Shown: one piece after another, positions 51,442-59,947 of the stretch | How positions within the stretch are numbered: position 1 is the stretch's first letter | Layout: each line of letters opens with the position of its first letter | Assembly: GCF_036013915.1 (NCBI RefSeq) | Contig: NZ_CP107899.1 | Coordinates: forward strand, 6,221,001-6,285,000 | Direction: 5' to 3' | Length of the DNA stretch: 64,000 nucleotides | Origin: Streptomyces sp. NBC_00464 | GTDB taxonomy: Bacteria > Actinomycetota > Actinomycetes > Streptomycetales > Streptomycetaceae | Position numbers and translations under genes: made by a program | The notes under the pieces: generated by a model | Databases searched by the model: none | The model's input: the letters and a program-made list of their open reading frames with translations, nothing else | What the model was told of the DNA's origin: nothing

Positions 51442-51640
51442 GGCAACAGCCTAGGGAACGGACCCGGGCCCTGTCCCCACCCCCACGGGACCCGCCCCAC
51501 GGCCCCACGGGGACGGTGCCACAACCGCTCGACGACGGGCCCAGCGCCTGAAGCGCTCACGCAGTGGCGTAGGTTTTCCCTGGGAGCTGTGCCCACAGGC
51601 ACGCGACGATCTCGAGACTGCATGGGGAGACAACGCGCTC

Positions 51641-52438
51641 ATGAGCGATGTACTGGAGCTGGTGGACGTATCCGTGGTCCGCGACGGACGCGCTCTGGTG
51701 GACGACGTCTCCTGGTCGGTCAAGGAGGGGGAGCGCTGGGTCATCCTCGGCCCGAACGGCGCCGGCAAGACCACCCTCCTCAACATCGCGTCCAGCTACC
51801 TCTTCCCGACCAAGGGCACCGCCACGGTCCTCGGCGAGCAGCTCGGCGGTGTCGGCACCGACGTCTTCGACCTGCGCCCCCGCATCGGCATCGCGGGCGT
51901 CGCCATGGCCGAGAAGCTGCCCAGGCGCCAGACGGTCCTGCAGACGGTGCTCACCGCCGCCTACGGCATGACCGCCACCTGGAACGAGAACTACGACAAG
52001 GTCGACGAGGACCGTGCCCGCGCCTTCCTCGACCGGCTCGGCATGACCGAGTACCTCGACCGGAAGTTCGGCACCCTCTCCGAGGGCGAGCGCAAGCGCA
52101 CCCTGATCGCCCGCGCCATGATGACCGACCCCGAACTGCTGCTCCTCGACGAGCCGGCCGCCGGTCTCGACCTCGGCGGCCGTGAGGACCTCGTCCGCCG
52201 GCTCGGCCGGCTGGCCCGCGACCCGTACGCGCCCTCCATGATCATGGTGACCCACCACGTCGAGGAGATCGCCCCCGGCTTCACCCACGTCCTGATGATC
52301 CGCCAGGGCAAGGTGCTCGCCGCCGGCCCCATGGAGACCGAGCTCAGCTCCCGCAATCTCTCCCTCTGCTTCGGTCTGCCGCTCGTCGTCGAGCACCAGG
52401 GCGACCGCTACACCGCCCGCGGACTGCCGCTCGGCTGA
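51641..52438 (+). CDS. ABC transporter ATP-binding protein
   Basis: This 265-residue ATPase has Walker A GPNGAGKTT (37-45), a variant signature LSEGERKR, LLLDEPAAGLD and a conserved THHVEEI switch. The E in place of the first G in the LSGGQ signature and the absence of any adjacent permease resemble the YdiF/ModF-like group of stand-alone ATPases. The role is unclear; it may be soluble. The ATG follows a weak purine-rich site. Confidence 0.82.
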   Translation: MSDVLELVDVSVVRDGRALVDDVSWSVKEGERWVILGPNGAGKTTLLNIASSYLFPTKGTATVLGEQLGGVGTDVFDLRPRIGIAGVAMAEKLPRRQTVLQTVLTAAYGMTATWNENYDKVDEDRARAFLDRLGMTEYLDRKFGTLSEGERKRTLIARAMMTDPELLLLDEPAAGLDLGGREDLVRRLGRLARDPYAPSMIMVTHHVEEIAPGFTHVLMIRQGKVLAAGPMETELSSRNLSLCFGLPLVVEHQGDRYTARGLPLG

Positions 52439-52517
52439 GGGGCGTTGCCCGGATCGCAGCCCTACCCGACCGGTCGCGCACTGTCCGCGGAGGTACTCAC
52501 GGTCATACGATGACCAC

Positions 52518-52946
52518 GTGGACATCGACGCGTGGGTGTGGTGGCTGATCGGCGCGGTGGGACTGGGCATCCCCCTGGTCCTGACCGCGATGCCCGAGTT
52601 CGGCATGTTCGCCGTCGGGGCGATCGCCGCGGCGGTCGTCGCGGCGCTGGGCGGCGGAATCGTGGCCCAGGTCCTGGTCTTCGTCATCGTCTCGGTGGCA
52701 CTGATCGCCGTGGTCCGCCCGATCGCCAACAGGCATCGCGCGGACCGGCCCCGGCTCGCCACCGGCATCGACGCGCTGAAAGGCCGTCAGGCCGTCGTCC
52801 TGGAACGGGTCGACGGCAGTGGTGGCCGCATCAAGCTGGCCGGGGAGATCTGGTCCGCCCGCGCCCTCGACGCCGAGCTCAGCTTCGAACCGGGCCAACA
52901 GGTCGATGTCGTCGACATCGACGGGGCGACCGCCGTCGTCATGTGA
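52518..52946 (+). CDS. NfeD family membrane protein
   Basis: This 142-residue protein has two or three N-terminal transmembrane helices (to about residue 70) and a C-terminal OB-fold (GRQAVVLERVDGSGGRIKLA, then GQQVDVVDIDGA). NfeD proteins pair with SPFH/flotillin proteins in membrane microdomains; an SPFH gene follows 153 nt downstream. Starts at a GTG. Confidence 0.85.
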   Translation: MDIDAWVWWLIGAVGLGIPLVLTAMPEFGMFAVGAIAAAVVAALGGGIVAQVLVFVIVSVALIAVVRPIANRHRADRPRLATGIDALKGRQAVVLERVDGSGGRIKLAGEIWSARALDAELSFEPGQQVDVVDIDGATAVVM

Positions 52947-53099
52947 CCGAACAGCCCCCACAGCAGCGCCCGTTCTGCGAGACTCGATGTCGATCATCAT
53001 GGAAGCCGGACCGGCAGGACAACCGACCTGACCCACGGCCCATACGATCTCGACCTCGCTCATCGCGATCCGTCGGCAACCGAAGGGCACGAGGAAACG

Positions 53100-54038
53100 A
53101 TGCAACCGATCATCATCGTCCTGATCATTCTGGTGGTGCTCGTCTTCATCGCTCTGATCAAGACGATCCAGGTCATCCCCCAGGCCAGCGCCGCCATCGT
53201 GGAACGTTTCGGCCGGTACACCCGCACCCTCAACGCAGGCCTGAACATCGTCGTCCCGTTCATCGACTCGATCCGCAACCGGATCGACCTCCGCGAACAG
53301 GTCGTGCCCTTCCCGCCGCAGCCGGTGATCACCCAGGACAACCTGGTGGTCAACATCGACACCGTCATCTACTACCAGGTGACCGACGCCAGGGCCGCGA
53401 CGTACGAGGTCGCCAGCTACATCCAGGCCATCGAGCAGCTCACCGTCACCACGCTCCGCAACATCATCGGCGGCATGGACCTGGAGCGGACTCTGACCTC
53501 CCGCGAGGAGATCAACGCCGCGCTGCGCGGAGTCCTCGACGAGGCCACCGGCAAGTGGGGCATCCGCGTCAACCGCGTCGAGCTGAAGGCGATCGAGCCG
53601 CCCACCTCCATCCAGGACTCGATGGAGAAGCAGATGCGCGCCGACCGCGACAAGCGCGCCGCGATCCTCCAGGCCGAAGGCACGCGCCAGTCGGCGATCC
53701 TCACCGCGGAGGGTGAGAAGCAGTCCGCGATCCTGCGCGCCGAGGGTGAGGCCAAGGCGGCCGCCCTGCGCGCGGAGGGCGAGGCCCAGGCCGTCCGTAC
53801 GGTCTTCGAGGCGATCCACGCCGGGGACCCGGACCAGAAGCTCCTCTCGTACCAGTACCTCCAGATGCTCCCGAAGATCGCCGAGGGCGACGCCAACAAG
53901 CTCTGGATCGTGCCCAGCGAGATCGGCGACGCCCTCAAGGGCCTCAGCGGCGCCTTCGGGAACCTCGGCACCGGCATGCCCGGCTTCAACACGGGCAACA
54001 CCGGCAAGGAGCGCCGCGAGGAACCCCCGGTCGACTGA
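53100..54038 (+). CDS. SPFH/band 7 (flotillin-like) membrane protein
   Basis: This 312-residue protein has one N-terminal membrane anchor (residues 2-20), a band 7 domain (VIPQASAAIVERFGRYTRTL to about 180) and a coiled coil with repeated AEGE units (about 185-245). Members form large oligomers that organise membrane and protease complexes. With the upstream NfeD gene it makes the classical NfeD-SPFH pair. Confidence 0.88.
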   Translation: MQPIIIVLIILVVLVFIALIKTIQVIPQASAAIVERFGRYTRTLNAGLNIVVPFIDSIRNRIDLREQVVPFPPQPVITQDNLVVNIDTVIYYQVTDARAATYEVASYIQAIEQLTVTTLRNIIGGMDLERTLTSREEINAALRGVLDEATGKWGIRVNRVELKAIEPPTSIQDSMEKQMRADRDKRAAILQAEGTRQSAILTAEGEKQSAILRAEGEAKAAALRAEGEAQAVRTVFEAIHAGDPDQKLLSYQYLQMLPKIAEGDANKLWIVPSEIGDALKGLSGAFGNLGTGMPGFNTGNTGKERREEPPVD

Positions 54039-54100
54039 CGTGTACACCCCCTCGGGCATGATCGGTGCACCAAACACTGATCATGCACGGGGGATTCGGA

Positions 54101-54868
54101 ATGACCATCTGGGAGATGCTCGCTGTTTTCGGCGCGGGCATCAGCGCGGGCACGATCAACACGATCGTCGGATCGGGAACGCTGATCACCTTCCCGGTCC
54201 TGCTCGCCACGGGCCTGCCCCCGGTCACCGCGACGGTCTCCAACGCACTCGGTCTGATCCCCGGCTCCATCAGCGGCGCGATCGGCTACCGCAAGGAACT
54301 CGAAGGACAGCGCCGACGCGTCCTGAAGCTCTCCGCAGGCGCCCTGATCGGCGGCCTCACCGGCGCCACCCTGCTGCTGGCGCTGCCCTCCACGGCCTTC
54401 GAGACCATCGTCCCGGTCCTCGTCGCCCTGGCCCTCGTCCTGGTCATCCTGCAACCACGCATCAGCAAAGCGGTCCAGCGCCGGCGCGAACACACCGGCA
54501 CCACCGCCCGCCCCGACGGCGGCCCACTGCTCTTCATCGGCCTGATGCTGGCCAGCGTCTACGGCGGCTACTTCACCGCCGCCCAGGGGATCATCTACCT
54601 CTCCCTGATGGGCATGCTGCTCGACGACACCATGCAGCGCCTCAACGCCGTGAAGAACGTCCTGGCCGCCGTCGTCAACAGCATCGCCGCGCTCTTCTTC
54701 CTCTTCGTCGCGGACTTCGACTGGACGGCCGTCGCGCTGATCGCCGTCGGCTCCGCGCTCGGCGGCCAGATCGGCGCCAAGATCGGCCGCCGGCTCAGCC
54801 CCACGTTCCTGCGCGGCCTCATCGTCACGGTCGGTACGGTCGCCATCGTCCAGCTGGTGCTCCGCTGA
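54101..54868 (+). CDS. TSUP (TauE/SafE) family permease
   Basis: This protein of about 255 residues has eight hydrophobic helices in two related halves: AGTINTIVGSGTLITFPVLL in the first and GYFTAAQGIIYLSLMGMLL in the second, as in sulfite/sulfoacetate exporters. The substrate is unknown. I choose the ATG at 54101, which has GGGGGA 7 nt upstream; in-frame GTG 54065 and ATG 54083 are alternatives. Confidence 0.85.
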   Translation: MTIWEMLAVFGAGISAGTINTIVGSGTLITFPVLLATGLPPVTATVSNALGLIPGSISGAIGYRKELEGQRRRVLKLSAGALIGGLTGATLLLALPSTAFETIVPVLVALALVLVILQPRISKAVQRRREHTGTTARPDGGPLLFIGLMLASVYGGYFTAAQGIIYLSLMGMLLDDTMQRLNAVKNVLAAVVNSIAALFFLFVADFDWTAVALIAVGSALGGQIGAKIGRRLSPTFLRGLIVTVGTVAIVQLVLR

Positions 54869-54927
54869 CACGCGGAGCCCACCCCCTCCAGGAAGCGGGC
54901 TCCGCTACATCACCGGGCGTACGGCGG

Positions 54928-55434
54928 CTACGCCGCGGACTGCGCCAGCCACTCGGGCAGCGCCGACCTGTCACCGGCCCCCAGCGCCAGCAGCATCGCG
55001 TCCGCGGGCGACGGCACGAACGGCTGCCTCAGCAGCGGCATCCCCGCCTCCTGAGGCGTACGCGCGGCCTTGCGGTGGTTGTCCTCGGCGCACGAGGCCA
55101 CCGTGTTGAGCCAGGTGTCCTGGCCTCCCTGCGCCCGCGGCACCACGTGGTCGACGGTGCTCGCCCGCCGCCCGCAGTACGCGCACCGGTGCTGGTCCCG
55201 GATCAGCACACCCCTTCTGGACCACGGTGCCTGTCTTCGGAACGGCACCCGTACGTACCGGCAGAGCCTGATCACGCGGGGCACCGGAATGTCCACGGCG
55301 GCACCACGCATACGGAGATCGGGGTGCGACTGCTCGACGACGGCCTTGTCCTGAAGGATCAGCACCACCGCACGGTTCAGCGTCACCGTCGACAGCGGCT
55401 CGAAGCTCGCGTTCAGCACCAGTGTGTCCCGCAT
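54928..55434 (-). CDS. HNH endonuclease family protein
   Basis: This 168-residue protein has the actinobacterial HNH form: MRDTLVLNASFEPLSTV at the start, CAYCG (Cys84, Cys87), STVDHVVPRAQGG (Asp95, His96), and a later Asn119-His120. The zinc and metal ligands are intact. Homologues are chromosomal and of unknown role, perhaps nicking enzymes. The internal ATG at 55434 is preferred; the longer start at 55560 runs through the terminator of the gene upstream. Confidence 0.85.
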   Translation of the reverse strand: MRDTLVLNASFEPLSTVTLNRAVVLILQDKAVVEQSHPDLRMRGAAVDIPVPRVIRLCRYVRVPFRRQAPWSRRGVLIRDQHRCAYCGRRASTVDHVVPRAQGGQDTWLNTVASCAEDNHRKAARTPQEAGMPLLRQPFVPSPADAMLLALGAGDRSALPEWLAQSAA

Positions 55435-55513
55435 TTCGCCCACCTCCCGTGTGCCGCCCGCCCCCTGGCAGGCCCGGATCAACTCTGGCCGGGCCGGCCG
55501 TGATGGACAACGC

Positions 55514-55559
55514 AATAAAAAATGCCCTGCCCTGATCTCTCCAAGACCAGGGCAGGGCA
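55514..55559 (-). terminator. Rho-independent terminator of the PEBP gene
   Basis: TGCCCTGCCCTG and CAGGGCAGGGCA form a perfect 12-bp stem. On the minus strand it is followed by six T residues (TTTTTTATT), a classical intrinsic terminator 23 nt past the stop. Confidence 0.88.
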
Positions 55560-55581
55560 AACAGGGGTGGAACCTTTGGCT

Positions 55582-56121
55582 TCACTCGCTCGCGGCGGGC
55601 TCCGCGTACTCACCGATCAGCTGGGCACGGCCCAGCGTGTGGAACCGCAGGTTGAAACCGACCGCCGCGGGAGAGGTGTCGCTGTCGGGGCCGAGCTTCT
55701 CGCTGTCCACCGCATACACGGTGAAGACATAGCGGTGGTTCTCACCGGCCGGCGGGGCGGCGCCGCCGAACTCCTTCGACCCGTAGTCGTTGCGGGCCTG
55801 CACGGCACCTGCGGGCAGCCCTTCGAACTTCCCGCTGCCCGCACCCGCGGGCAACTCCGTGACCGACGCCGGGATGTCGAAGACCACCCAGTGCCAGAAC
55901 CCGCTGCCCGTCGGGGCGTCCGGGTCGAAGCACGTCACGGCGAAACTCTTCGTCCCCGCCGGGAACCCCTCCCACCGCAGCTGCGGCGAGGTGTTCCCCT
56001 TCGCGTGGACCTGTGCGTCCGCAAGCACGGCCCCCGGGGCGAGGTCCTCGCTCACCACGGTGAACGAGGGGACCTCGGGATGGAAGTCATGCGGAAGCGG
56101 GGCCCTCTTCGGCTCGGTCAC
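55582..56121 (-). CDS. YbhB/YbcL family (PEBP, Raf kinase inhibitor-like) protein
   Basis: This 179-residue protein has the PEBP landmarks [29 protein letters not shown] and a late [12 protein letters not shown]. It is cytosolic, with no signal peptide. The biochemical role of bacterial members is not established. Ends at a classical terminator. Confidence 0.9.
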   Translation of the reverse strand: MTEPKRAPLPHDFHPEVPSFTVVSEDLAPGAVLADAQVHAKGNTSPQLRWEGFPAGTKSFAVTCFDPDAPTGSGFWHWVVFDIPASVTELPAGAGSGKFEGLPAGAVQARNDYGSKEFGGAAPPAGENHRYVFTVYAVDSEKLGPDSDTSPAAVGFNLRFHTLGRAQLIGEYAEPAASE

Positions 56122-56184
56122 GTCAGCACCTCTCCTGATCGGTTCTGCTCTCGGAAGGCTCGGAAGATCTCCTTCCCTCCGACC

Positions 56185-56967
56185 CTAGAGCCAGTTGCGC
56201 TGCCCGCCGACCTGCGCCAGCCACTGGTTCAGGTACGCCGTCCAGTCGGTCCCCTGGAAGTCGTTGAGACCCACCTTGAACGCACGGTAGGAGTCGCTGC
56301 CCTCACTGAAGAGCCCAGGCTTCTTGTCCATCTCCAGAACGACGTCCATCTCGCGGTCGTCCGCGACGAACGTCAGCTCGACCTGGTTCAGTCCCCGGTA
56401 CTGCGACGGCGGGAAGAACTCGATCTCCTGGTAGAACGGCAGCCGCTGACGGGTGCCCCGGATGTGCCCGCGCTCCATGTCAGCACTGCGGAAGCCGAAG
56501 CCCAGCTGCCCGAAGGCGTCCAGGATGGCCTGCTGCGCAGGCAGCGGATGCACATTGATCGGGTCCAGGTCGCCGGAGTCCAGCGCCCGCGCGATCTCCA
56601 GCTCGGTGGTCACCCCGATGTTCATGCCGCGCAGGTGCTGGCCCGCGAACATCGTGATCGGCGTCTCCCACGGGATCTCGAGTCCGAACGGCACGACGTG
56701 CACCGCACCGGCCCGCACCTCGAACGCGCCGCCGAGGCGCAGCTTGGTGAACTCGATGTCCTGCTTGGTCTCCTGGTCCTGGCCCTCGACCTCGACGCGG
56801 GCCTGCAGACCGACGGAGAGCCCCTCGACCTGCTGGTCCACGGACCCGCCCTGGATCCGCACCTCGCCCTGAACAACCCCACCCGGTACGACGTTGAGCT
56901 CGGTCAGCTCCGTCTCCACCGAGGCACCGCCGGCACCCATGCTTGCGAGCAGCCGCTTGAAGCCCAT
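56185..56967 (-). CDS. Spo0M-like sporulation control protein
   Basis: This 260-residue protein has an arrestin-like N-terminal domain: MGFKRLLASMGAGGASVETE, then VVPGGVVQGEVRIQGG and PFGLEIPWETPIT. This is the Spo0M family that affects sporulation timing in Bacillus. A very strong AAGGAGGAG site precedes the ATG at 56967; longer in-frame starts lie within the divergent glycosylase gene and are shadows. It shares a 73-bp promoter region with that gene. Confidence 0.87.
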   Translation of the reverse strand: MGFKRLLASMGAGGASVETELTELNVVPGGVVQGEVRIQGGSVDQQVEGLSVGLQARVEVEGQDQETKQDIEFTKLRLGGAFEVRAGAVHVVPFGLEIPWETPITMFAGQHLRGMNIGVTTELEIARALDSGDLDPINVHPLPAQQAILDAFGQLGFGFRSADMERGHIRGTRQRLPFYQEIEFFPPSQYRGLNQVELTFVADDREMDVVLEMDKKPGLFSEGSDSYRAFKVGLNDFQGTDWTAYLNQWLAQVGGQRNWL

Positions 56968-57040
56968 GTTTTCTCCTCCTTGGTCCTGACCCCTACATAC
57001 GCGCCATGACCGTAGTCGGTTCCCGGTAACCTCGAACGTC

Positions 57041-57316
57041 ATGATCGATGGCCAGGACCGTACGCCGCTGACGCGGGACTTCTTCGACCGCCCCGTACTG
57101 GAGGTGGCGCCGGATCTTCTGGGCCGCACCCTGGTCCGCAGCACGCCGGACGGCCCGATCGAGGTGCGCCTCACCGAGGTGGAGGCGTACGCGGGAGAGA
57201 TCGACCCCGGTTCCCACGCCTTCCGCGGCCGGACGCGCCGCAACGGCGTCATGTACGGACCGCCCGGCCACGCGTACGTCTACTTCACCTACGGCATGTC
57301 AAGGCAGTCAGCATGA
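57041..57316 (+). pseudogene. Host DNA-3-methyladenine glycosylase, truncated by element insertion
   Basis: The first 86 residues match a normal AAG-type glycosylase: [14 protein letters not shown], then [20 protein letters not shown] with catalytic Glu48 and Tyr50, and [13 protein letters not shown]. Family members continue HHxxNVV for another 110 residues or so. Here the frame instead reads SRQSA and stops. The missing half should lie beyond the far end of the inserted element. The fragment lacks much of the DNA-binding surface and is unlikely to work alone, but its promoter and frame still lead ribosomes into the next gene via an ATGA overlap. Confidence 0.85.
57285..57312. other. Left junction (attL) of the integrative element
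   Basis: Similarity to the glycosylase family ends at the codon for Met of YFTYGM (57296-57298). The bases after it do not fit the family. The crossover core therefore lies at or just before 57298. The exact core needs the right junction, which is outside the window. Confidence 0.6.
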
Positions 57317-57924
57317 ATGTCGATCTCCTCGCCCACCCTGCCGAAGAAGTCGCCCCCAAGCTGCTCGGGAGTGTACTCACCTGCAAGACCCCAGAGGGCA
57401 CCGTGAGCATCGCCATCACTGAGACCGAGGCGTACTCCGGCGCGGCCGACCCGGCTTCCCACGCCTACCGCGGCCGGACACCCCGTAACGCGGTCATGTT
57501 CGGACCCGCAGGCCACCTGTACGTCTACCGGTCCCACGGTCTCCACTGGTGCGCCAACGTCGTCACAGGGACGGATGGCATCGCCTCGGGTGTCCTCATC
57601 CGCGCAGGCAGGGTCATCGAGGGGGAAGACCTGGCACGCCAGCGGCGAGGCGAGAGGGTCGAGAGCTCACGTCTGGCCCGAGGCCCGGGGAACTTCTGCC
57701 AGGCACTCGGCATCACGGCAGAGCACAACGGCGCAGACCTCCTGACAGGTACCTCGGTCGTGTTGTCCGAGGGTGAGCCAGTACCTGGCGCGCTCATCCA
57801 GGTTGGTCCTCGGGTAGGCGTGAGCAAGGCCCACGACTGGCAACACCGGTTCTACCTCGCCGGTGATCCAACGGTCTCGGCGTACCGACTGAGCCCGCGA
57901 GCCAAACCGACCACAGGAGCCTGA
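57313..57924 (+). CDS. Element-borne DNA-3-methyladenine glycosylase
   Basis: This 203-residue, apparently complete AAG/MPG-type glycosylase has [33 protein letters not shown] with catalytic Glu39 and Tyr41, [19 protein letters not shown], and [13 protein letters not shown]. It excises alkylated bases. It is a paralogue, not a copy, of the interrupted host gene (about half the residues differ in the comparable part). Its ATG overlaps the stop of the truncated host frame (ATGA), so it could be expressed from the host promoter by translational coupling. Confidence 0.9.
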   Translation: MNVDLLAHPAEEVAPKLLGSVLTCKTPEGTVSIAITETEAYSGAADPASHAYRGRTPRNAVMFGPAGHLYVYRSHGLHWCANVVTGTDGIASGVLIRAGRVIEGEDLARQRRGERVESSRLARGPGNFCQALGITAEHNGADLLTGTSVVLSEGEPVPGALIQVGPRVGVSKAHDWQHRFYLAGDPTVSAYRLSPRAKPTTGA

Positions 57925-58079
57925 CTCGCTGTGCGCCTTGCTGACGGCCCGCCGGTGAGTCGGTGCGGAGTCGGGTCAGGCGATGCGTGATCGTCCGCGA
58001 GCGCGGCCCGTGACGCATACCTGGCCGGTCGAGTGACTGCTGGCGGGGGCCCGCCGGGTCTGATGTCGTACTCCGCTTC

Positions 58080-58085
58080 TATGCT
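58080..58085 (+). promoter_or_regulatory. -10 box for a leaderless transcript
   Basis: TATGCT lies 6 nt before the ATG at 58092; transcription would start at or next to the start codon. No clear -35. Confidence 0.4.
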
Positions 58086-58091
58086 CCTGCG

Positions 58092-58610
58092 ATGACGTCT
58101 TACGAAGGAACGCATCCCACCGTTCTCGTCCGGGTCGGCAACCTCCAGGCCCAGATCGACGAGCAGCTCGCACCAGCTATCCAGGCGATCTGGGAGTGTG
58201 GCATCGACACGTTCACCTGTTGCCAGGACCTGGCCGAGAGCAACGCGGACTGGCCGGTGAAGTTGCCGCACATGGCGGAGTGGGTGGAGTCCCGCCGCGG
58301 TTGGATGCTTATCGACTTCCCGGTGGACAGCGGACTCGCCTTCCTTTCAGCCGTCGCAAATGCCGGACCGCGAGACGCGTTCTACGTGCGGATGACCCAC
58401 TGGGCCGCCCCCGACGCCTGGGACGTGAAGATCAAGCCGATGGACGCGGCGATGTTTCAGGGGGACCAGCCGTCGGACTTCGGCCTGCGCCTCCTACAGG
58501 TCAGCTTCCCTGCCTACGATCTGCCGGAACTGACCCGGCGCCTCGGCGAACACGCCGCAGGCCGTACGGTGCCGCCTGCCCCCGCCGACTGGAGCACAGT
58601 GGGTCGCTAG
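58092..58610 (+). CDS. Element-encoded protein of unknown function
   Basis: This 172-residue soluble protein opens SYEGTHPTVLVRVGNLQAQID and has a CGIDTFTCCQD segment and a Trp-rich middle (THWAAPDAWDVKI). I do not recognise the family. It probably belongs to the cargo of the element. It is preceded by its own -10 box, so it is likely transcribed separately from the glycosylase. Confidence 0.6.
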   Translation: MTSYEGTHPTVLVRVGNLQAQIDEQLAPAIQAIWECGIDTFTCCQDLAESNADWPVKLPHMAEWVESRRGWMLIDFPVDSGLAFLSAVANAGPRDAFYVRMTHWAAPDAWDVKIKPMDAAMFQGDQPSDFGLRLLQVSFPAYDLPELTRRLGEHAAGRTVPPAPADWSTVGR

Positions 58611-58967
58611 CTACTGACCGGGGCGCTCTGGAAGCAGGCTCCGGCTGAACAGAGCAGCACCCAACGGGAGGCTCCCTGAACGGGTCCTCCCTATCTCGTA
58701 TAAAATCCCTCGGCCAGGTCGCCGCCGTCGCTCCCGACCGCACGAGACCGAGTTCAGACCCGAAGGGCTTGAGCGTCCACCTGTGAAGAGATCGCGCCAT
58801 CCGTGCACGGTCCACCCCCGCAACGAAAGGGAGGTACATGTCCCGCCATCCGGCGGGGGTCACCGGCGCACTCGTGTGCGCCGCACAGGAAGGAGCCACC
58901 CCCAGGGGCTATCAGCTTCGGCCATGACCGCCCGTGGGGCGGAGTCTCCCAGCACGAGTACCGGCGC
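58611..58967. other. 357-bp spacer in the element
   Basis: No confident gene. TATAAA at 58699-58704 is a plausible -10. A 29-codon open frame (58838-58927) has a good AAAGGGAGG site and ends in an overlap with another ATG; it could be a leader or a spurious frame. Confidence 0.4.
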
Positions 58968-59255
58968 ATGGCACAGCACCCGGGACACCCACTCGCCTAC
59001 CGCGTCCACTTCGCTGCCATCGGGTGGGCAGACCGGCAAGGACACGCAGGCTTCCAGCCCGGCCGGCTGGCCGCCCTATTGGGCAAGGACGGCAAGTCGC
59101 TGTCCGACCAGAGCACCCGCAACGCGGTGGCCCGCGCCAAGGAACTCGACCTTGTCTCGCCCCGTTCCGGGGCCGCCTGCCTAGTCCTGCCTTCACATCT
59201 GTTCCAGAAGGGCAAGGGTGCGCCAGTCCCCTGCCGCCTCCATCAGGACCGGTGA
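58968..59255 (+). CDS. Small winged-helix-like protein typical of actinobacterial mobile elements
   Basis: This protein of about 95 residues has a central segment (GWADRQGHAGFQPGRLAALL, then NAVARAKELDLVSPRSGAAC) that resembles the helix-turn-helix proteins found in Streptomyces integrative plasmids and phages, ending in VLPSHLFQKG and PCRLH. The start is uncertain: ATG 58968 is used, though in-frame homology-like sequence seems to begin a few codons earlier without a start codon. Function unknown; a regulatory or replication-accessory role is inference. Confidence 0.5.
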   Translation: MAQHPGHPLAYRVHFAAIGWADRQGHAGFQPGRLAALLGKDGKSLSDQSTRNAVARAKELDLVSPRSGAACLVLPSHLFQKGKGAPVPCRLHQDR

Positions 59256-59277
59256 CTACATCTCGGGCGTGTAGTCA
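59253..59277. repeat. Inverted repeat at the end of the HTH gene
   Basis: TGACTAC at 59253-59259 and GTAGTCA at 59271-59277 are perfect 7-bp arms around 11 bp. The left arm includes the stop codon. It may be a weak terminator or a binding site. Confidence 0.4.
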
Positions 59278-59815
59278 GAGCACGTCTGGCGTGTAGCGGC
59301 ACAGGCTCTGACCTGCGGAAACGTTCGCGTGCTCTCTTATCTATTTGGCTCAGTGCAGTCCGGCCCCTTCGAGCCGACTGAGGAAAGCGGTCAGGCTCAA
59401 GGGCAAGGGCAAGGGCAAGGGCAAGGGCAAGGGCAAGGGGAAGCGGCAGGGGGCGGCCTACCGGCCGCCACAGTCTCAAGTGGCCTACGACAGTGCGGCC
59501 CCGAGAGGGGCCGACAGGGGCAAGCCAGCAAGACCGCGGGGGCGCTGCCGCGCCCCACTGTCACAGCCGTAAGGCCCTGTTCCTTACATGCTTCCGCCGT
59601 CGCTGTCGGCGAAGGGCAAGCCTGTGACCAGGTGATATCCACTCGCCGCCACTATCGGGGATCGTCAGACGGACTTGAAACCGTGGCGGAATCTTGGCTG
59701 CTAAGACGTGGCGGTCAGTCAAGACCCCTTCAGGGGGTCAGACCCCCACCCCTCCCGATGCCTCACTCCCGCGCCGCTGACCGTCGACTGTGGCGCAGTG
59801 TGACCGAGTAGAGCC
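59256..59815. other. 560-bp region without a confident gene
   Basis: Frames through this region are low in conserved pattern and dominated by the GGGCAA repeat, which encodes KGKG or GQGQ depending on frame. A GACCCC-GGGGTC hairpin lies near 59722-59739. I see nothing else that supports a gene. Confidence 0.4.
59401..59436. repeat. Hexanucleotide repeat (GGGCAA)6
   Basis: Six perfect GGGCAA units in a row, flanked by single-change copies on each side (CTCAA before, GGGGAA after). Such arrays are prone to slippage. Confidence 0.85.
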
Positions 59816-59841
59816 GTCTCGAAAACGAAGGTTTGTGAGAC
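59816..59841. promoter_or_regulatory. res-like site I for the resolvase
   Basis: GTCTCGAAAAC-gaag-GTTTGTGAGAC is an imperfect 26-bp dyad with the size expected of resolvase crossover site I. It shares GTCTCGAAAC-type half-sites with the second dyad downstream. Confidence 0.55.
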
Positions 59842-59887
59842 GAGATGAGAGCGACCCCGGGAGAGGGCGCAGCCCTGTTCAAAACCC

Positions 59888-59925
59888 GTCTCGAAACATC
59901 CGCCTTGGGCTTGATGTTTTGAGAT
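59888..59925. promoter_or_regulatory. res-like site II for the resolvase
   Basis: GTCTCGAAACATC-12 nt-GATGTTTTGAGAT is a 38-bp dyad with 11 of 13 arm matches and longer spacing than site I, as in Tn3-family res regions. A further GAGTTCTGAGACAG half-site follows just upstream of the resolvase start, possibly site III. Confidence 0.55.
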
Positions 59926-59947
59926 GAGTTCTGAGACAGTCCGTGTC

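Noticed and set aside
59640..59815. tRNA gene or tRNA-derived att site near the resolvase
   Set aside because: No cloverleaf arms or TTCGA-type T-loop could be assembled on either strand.
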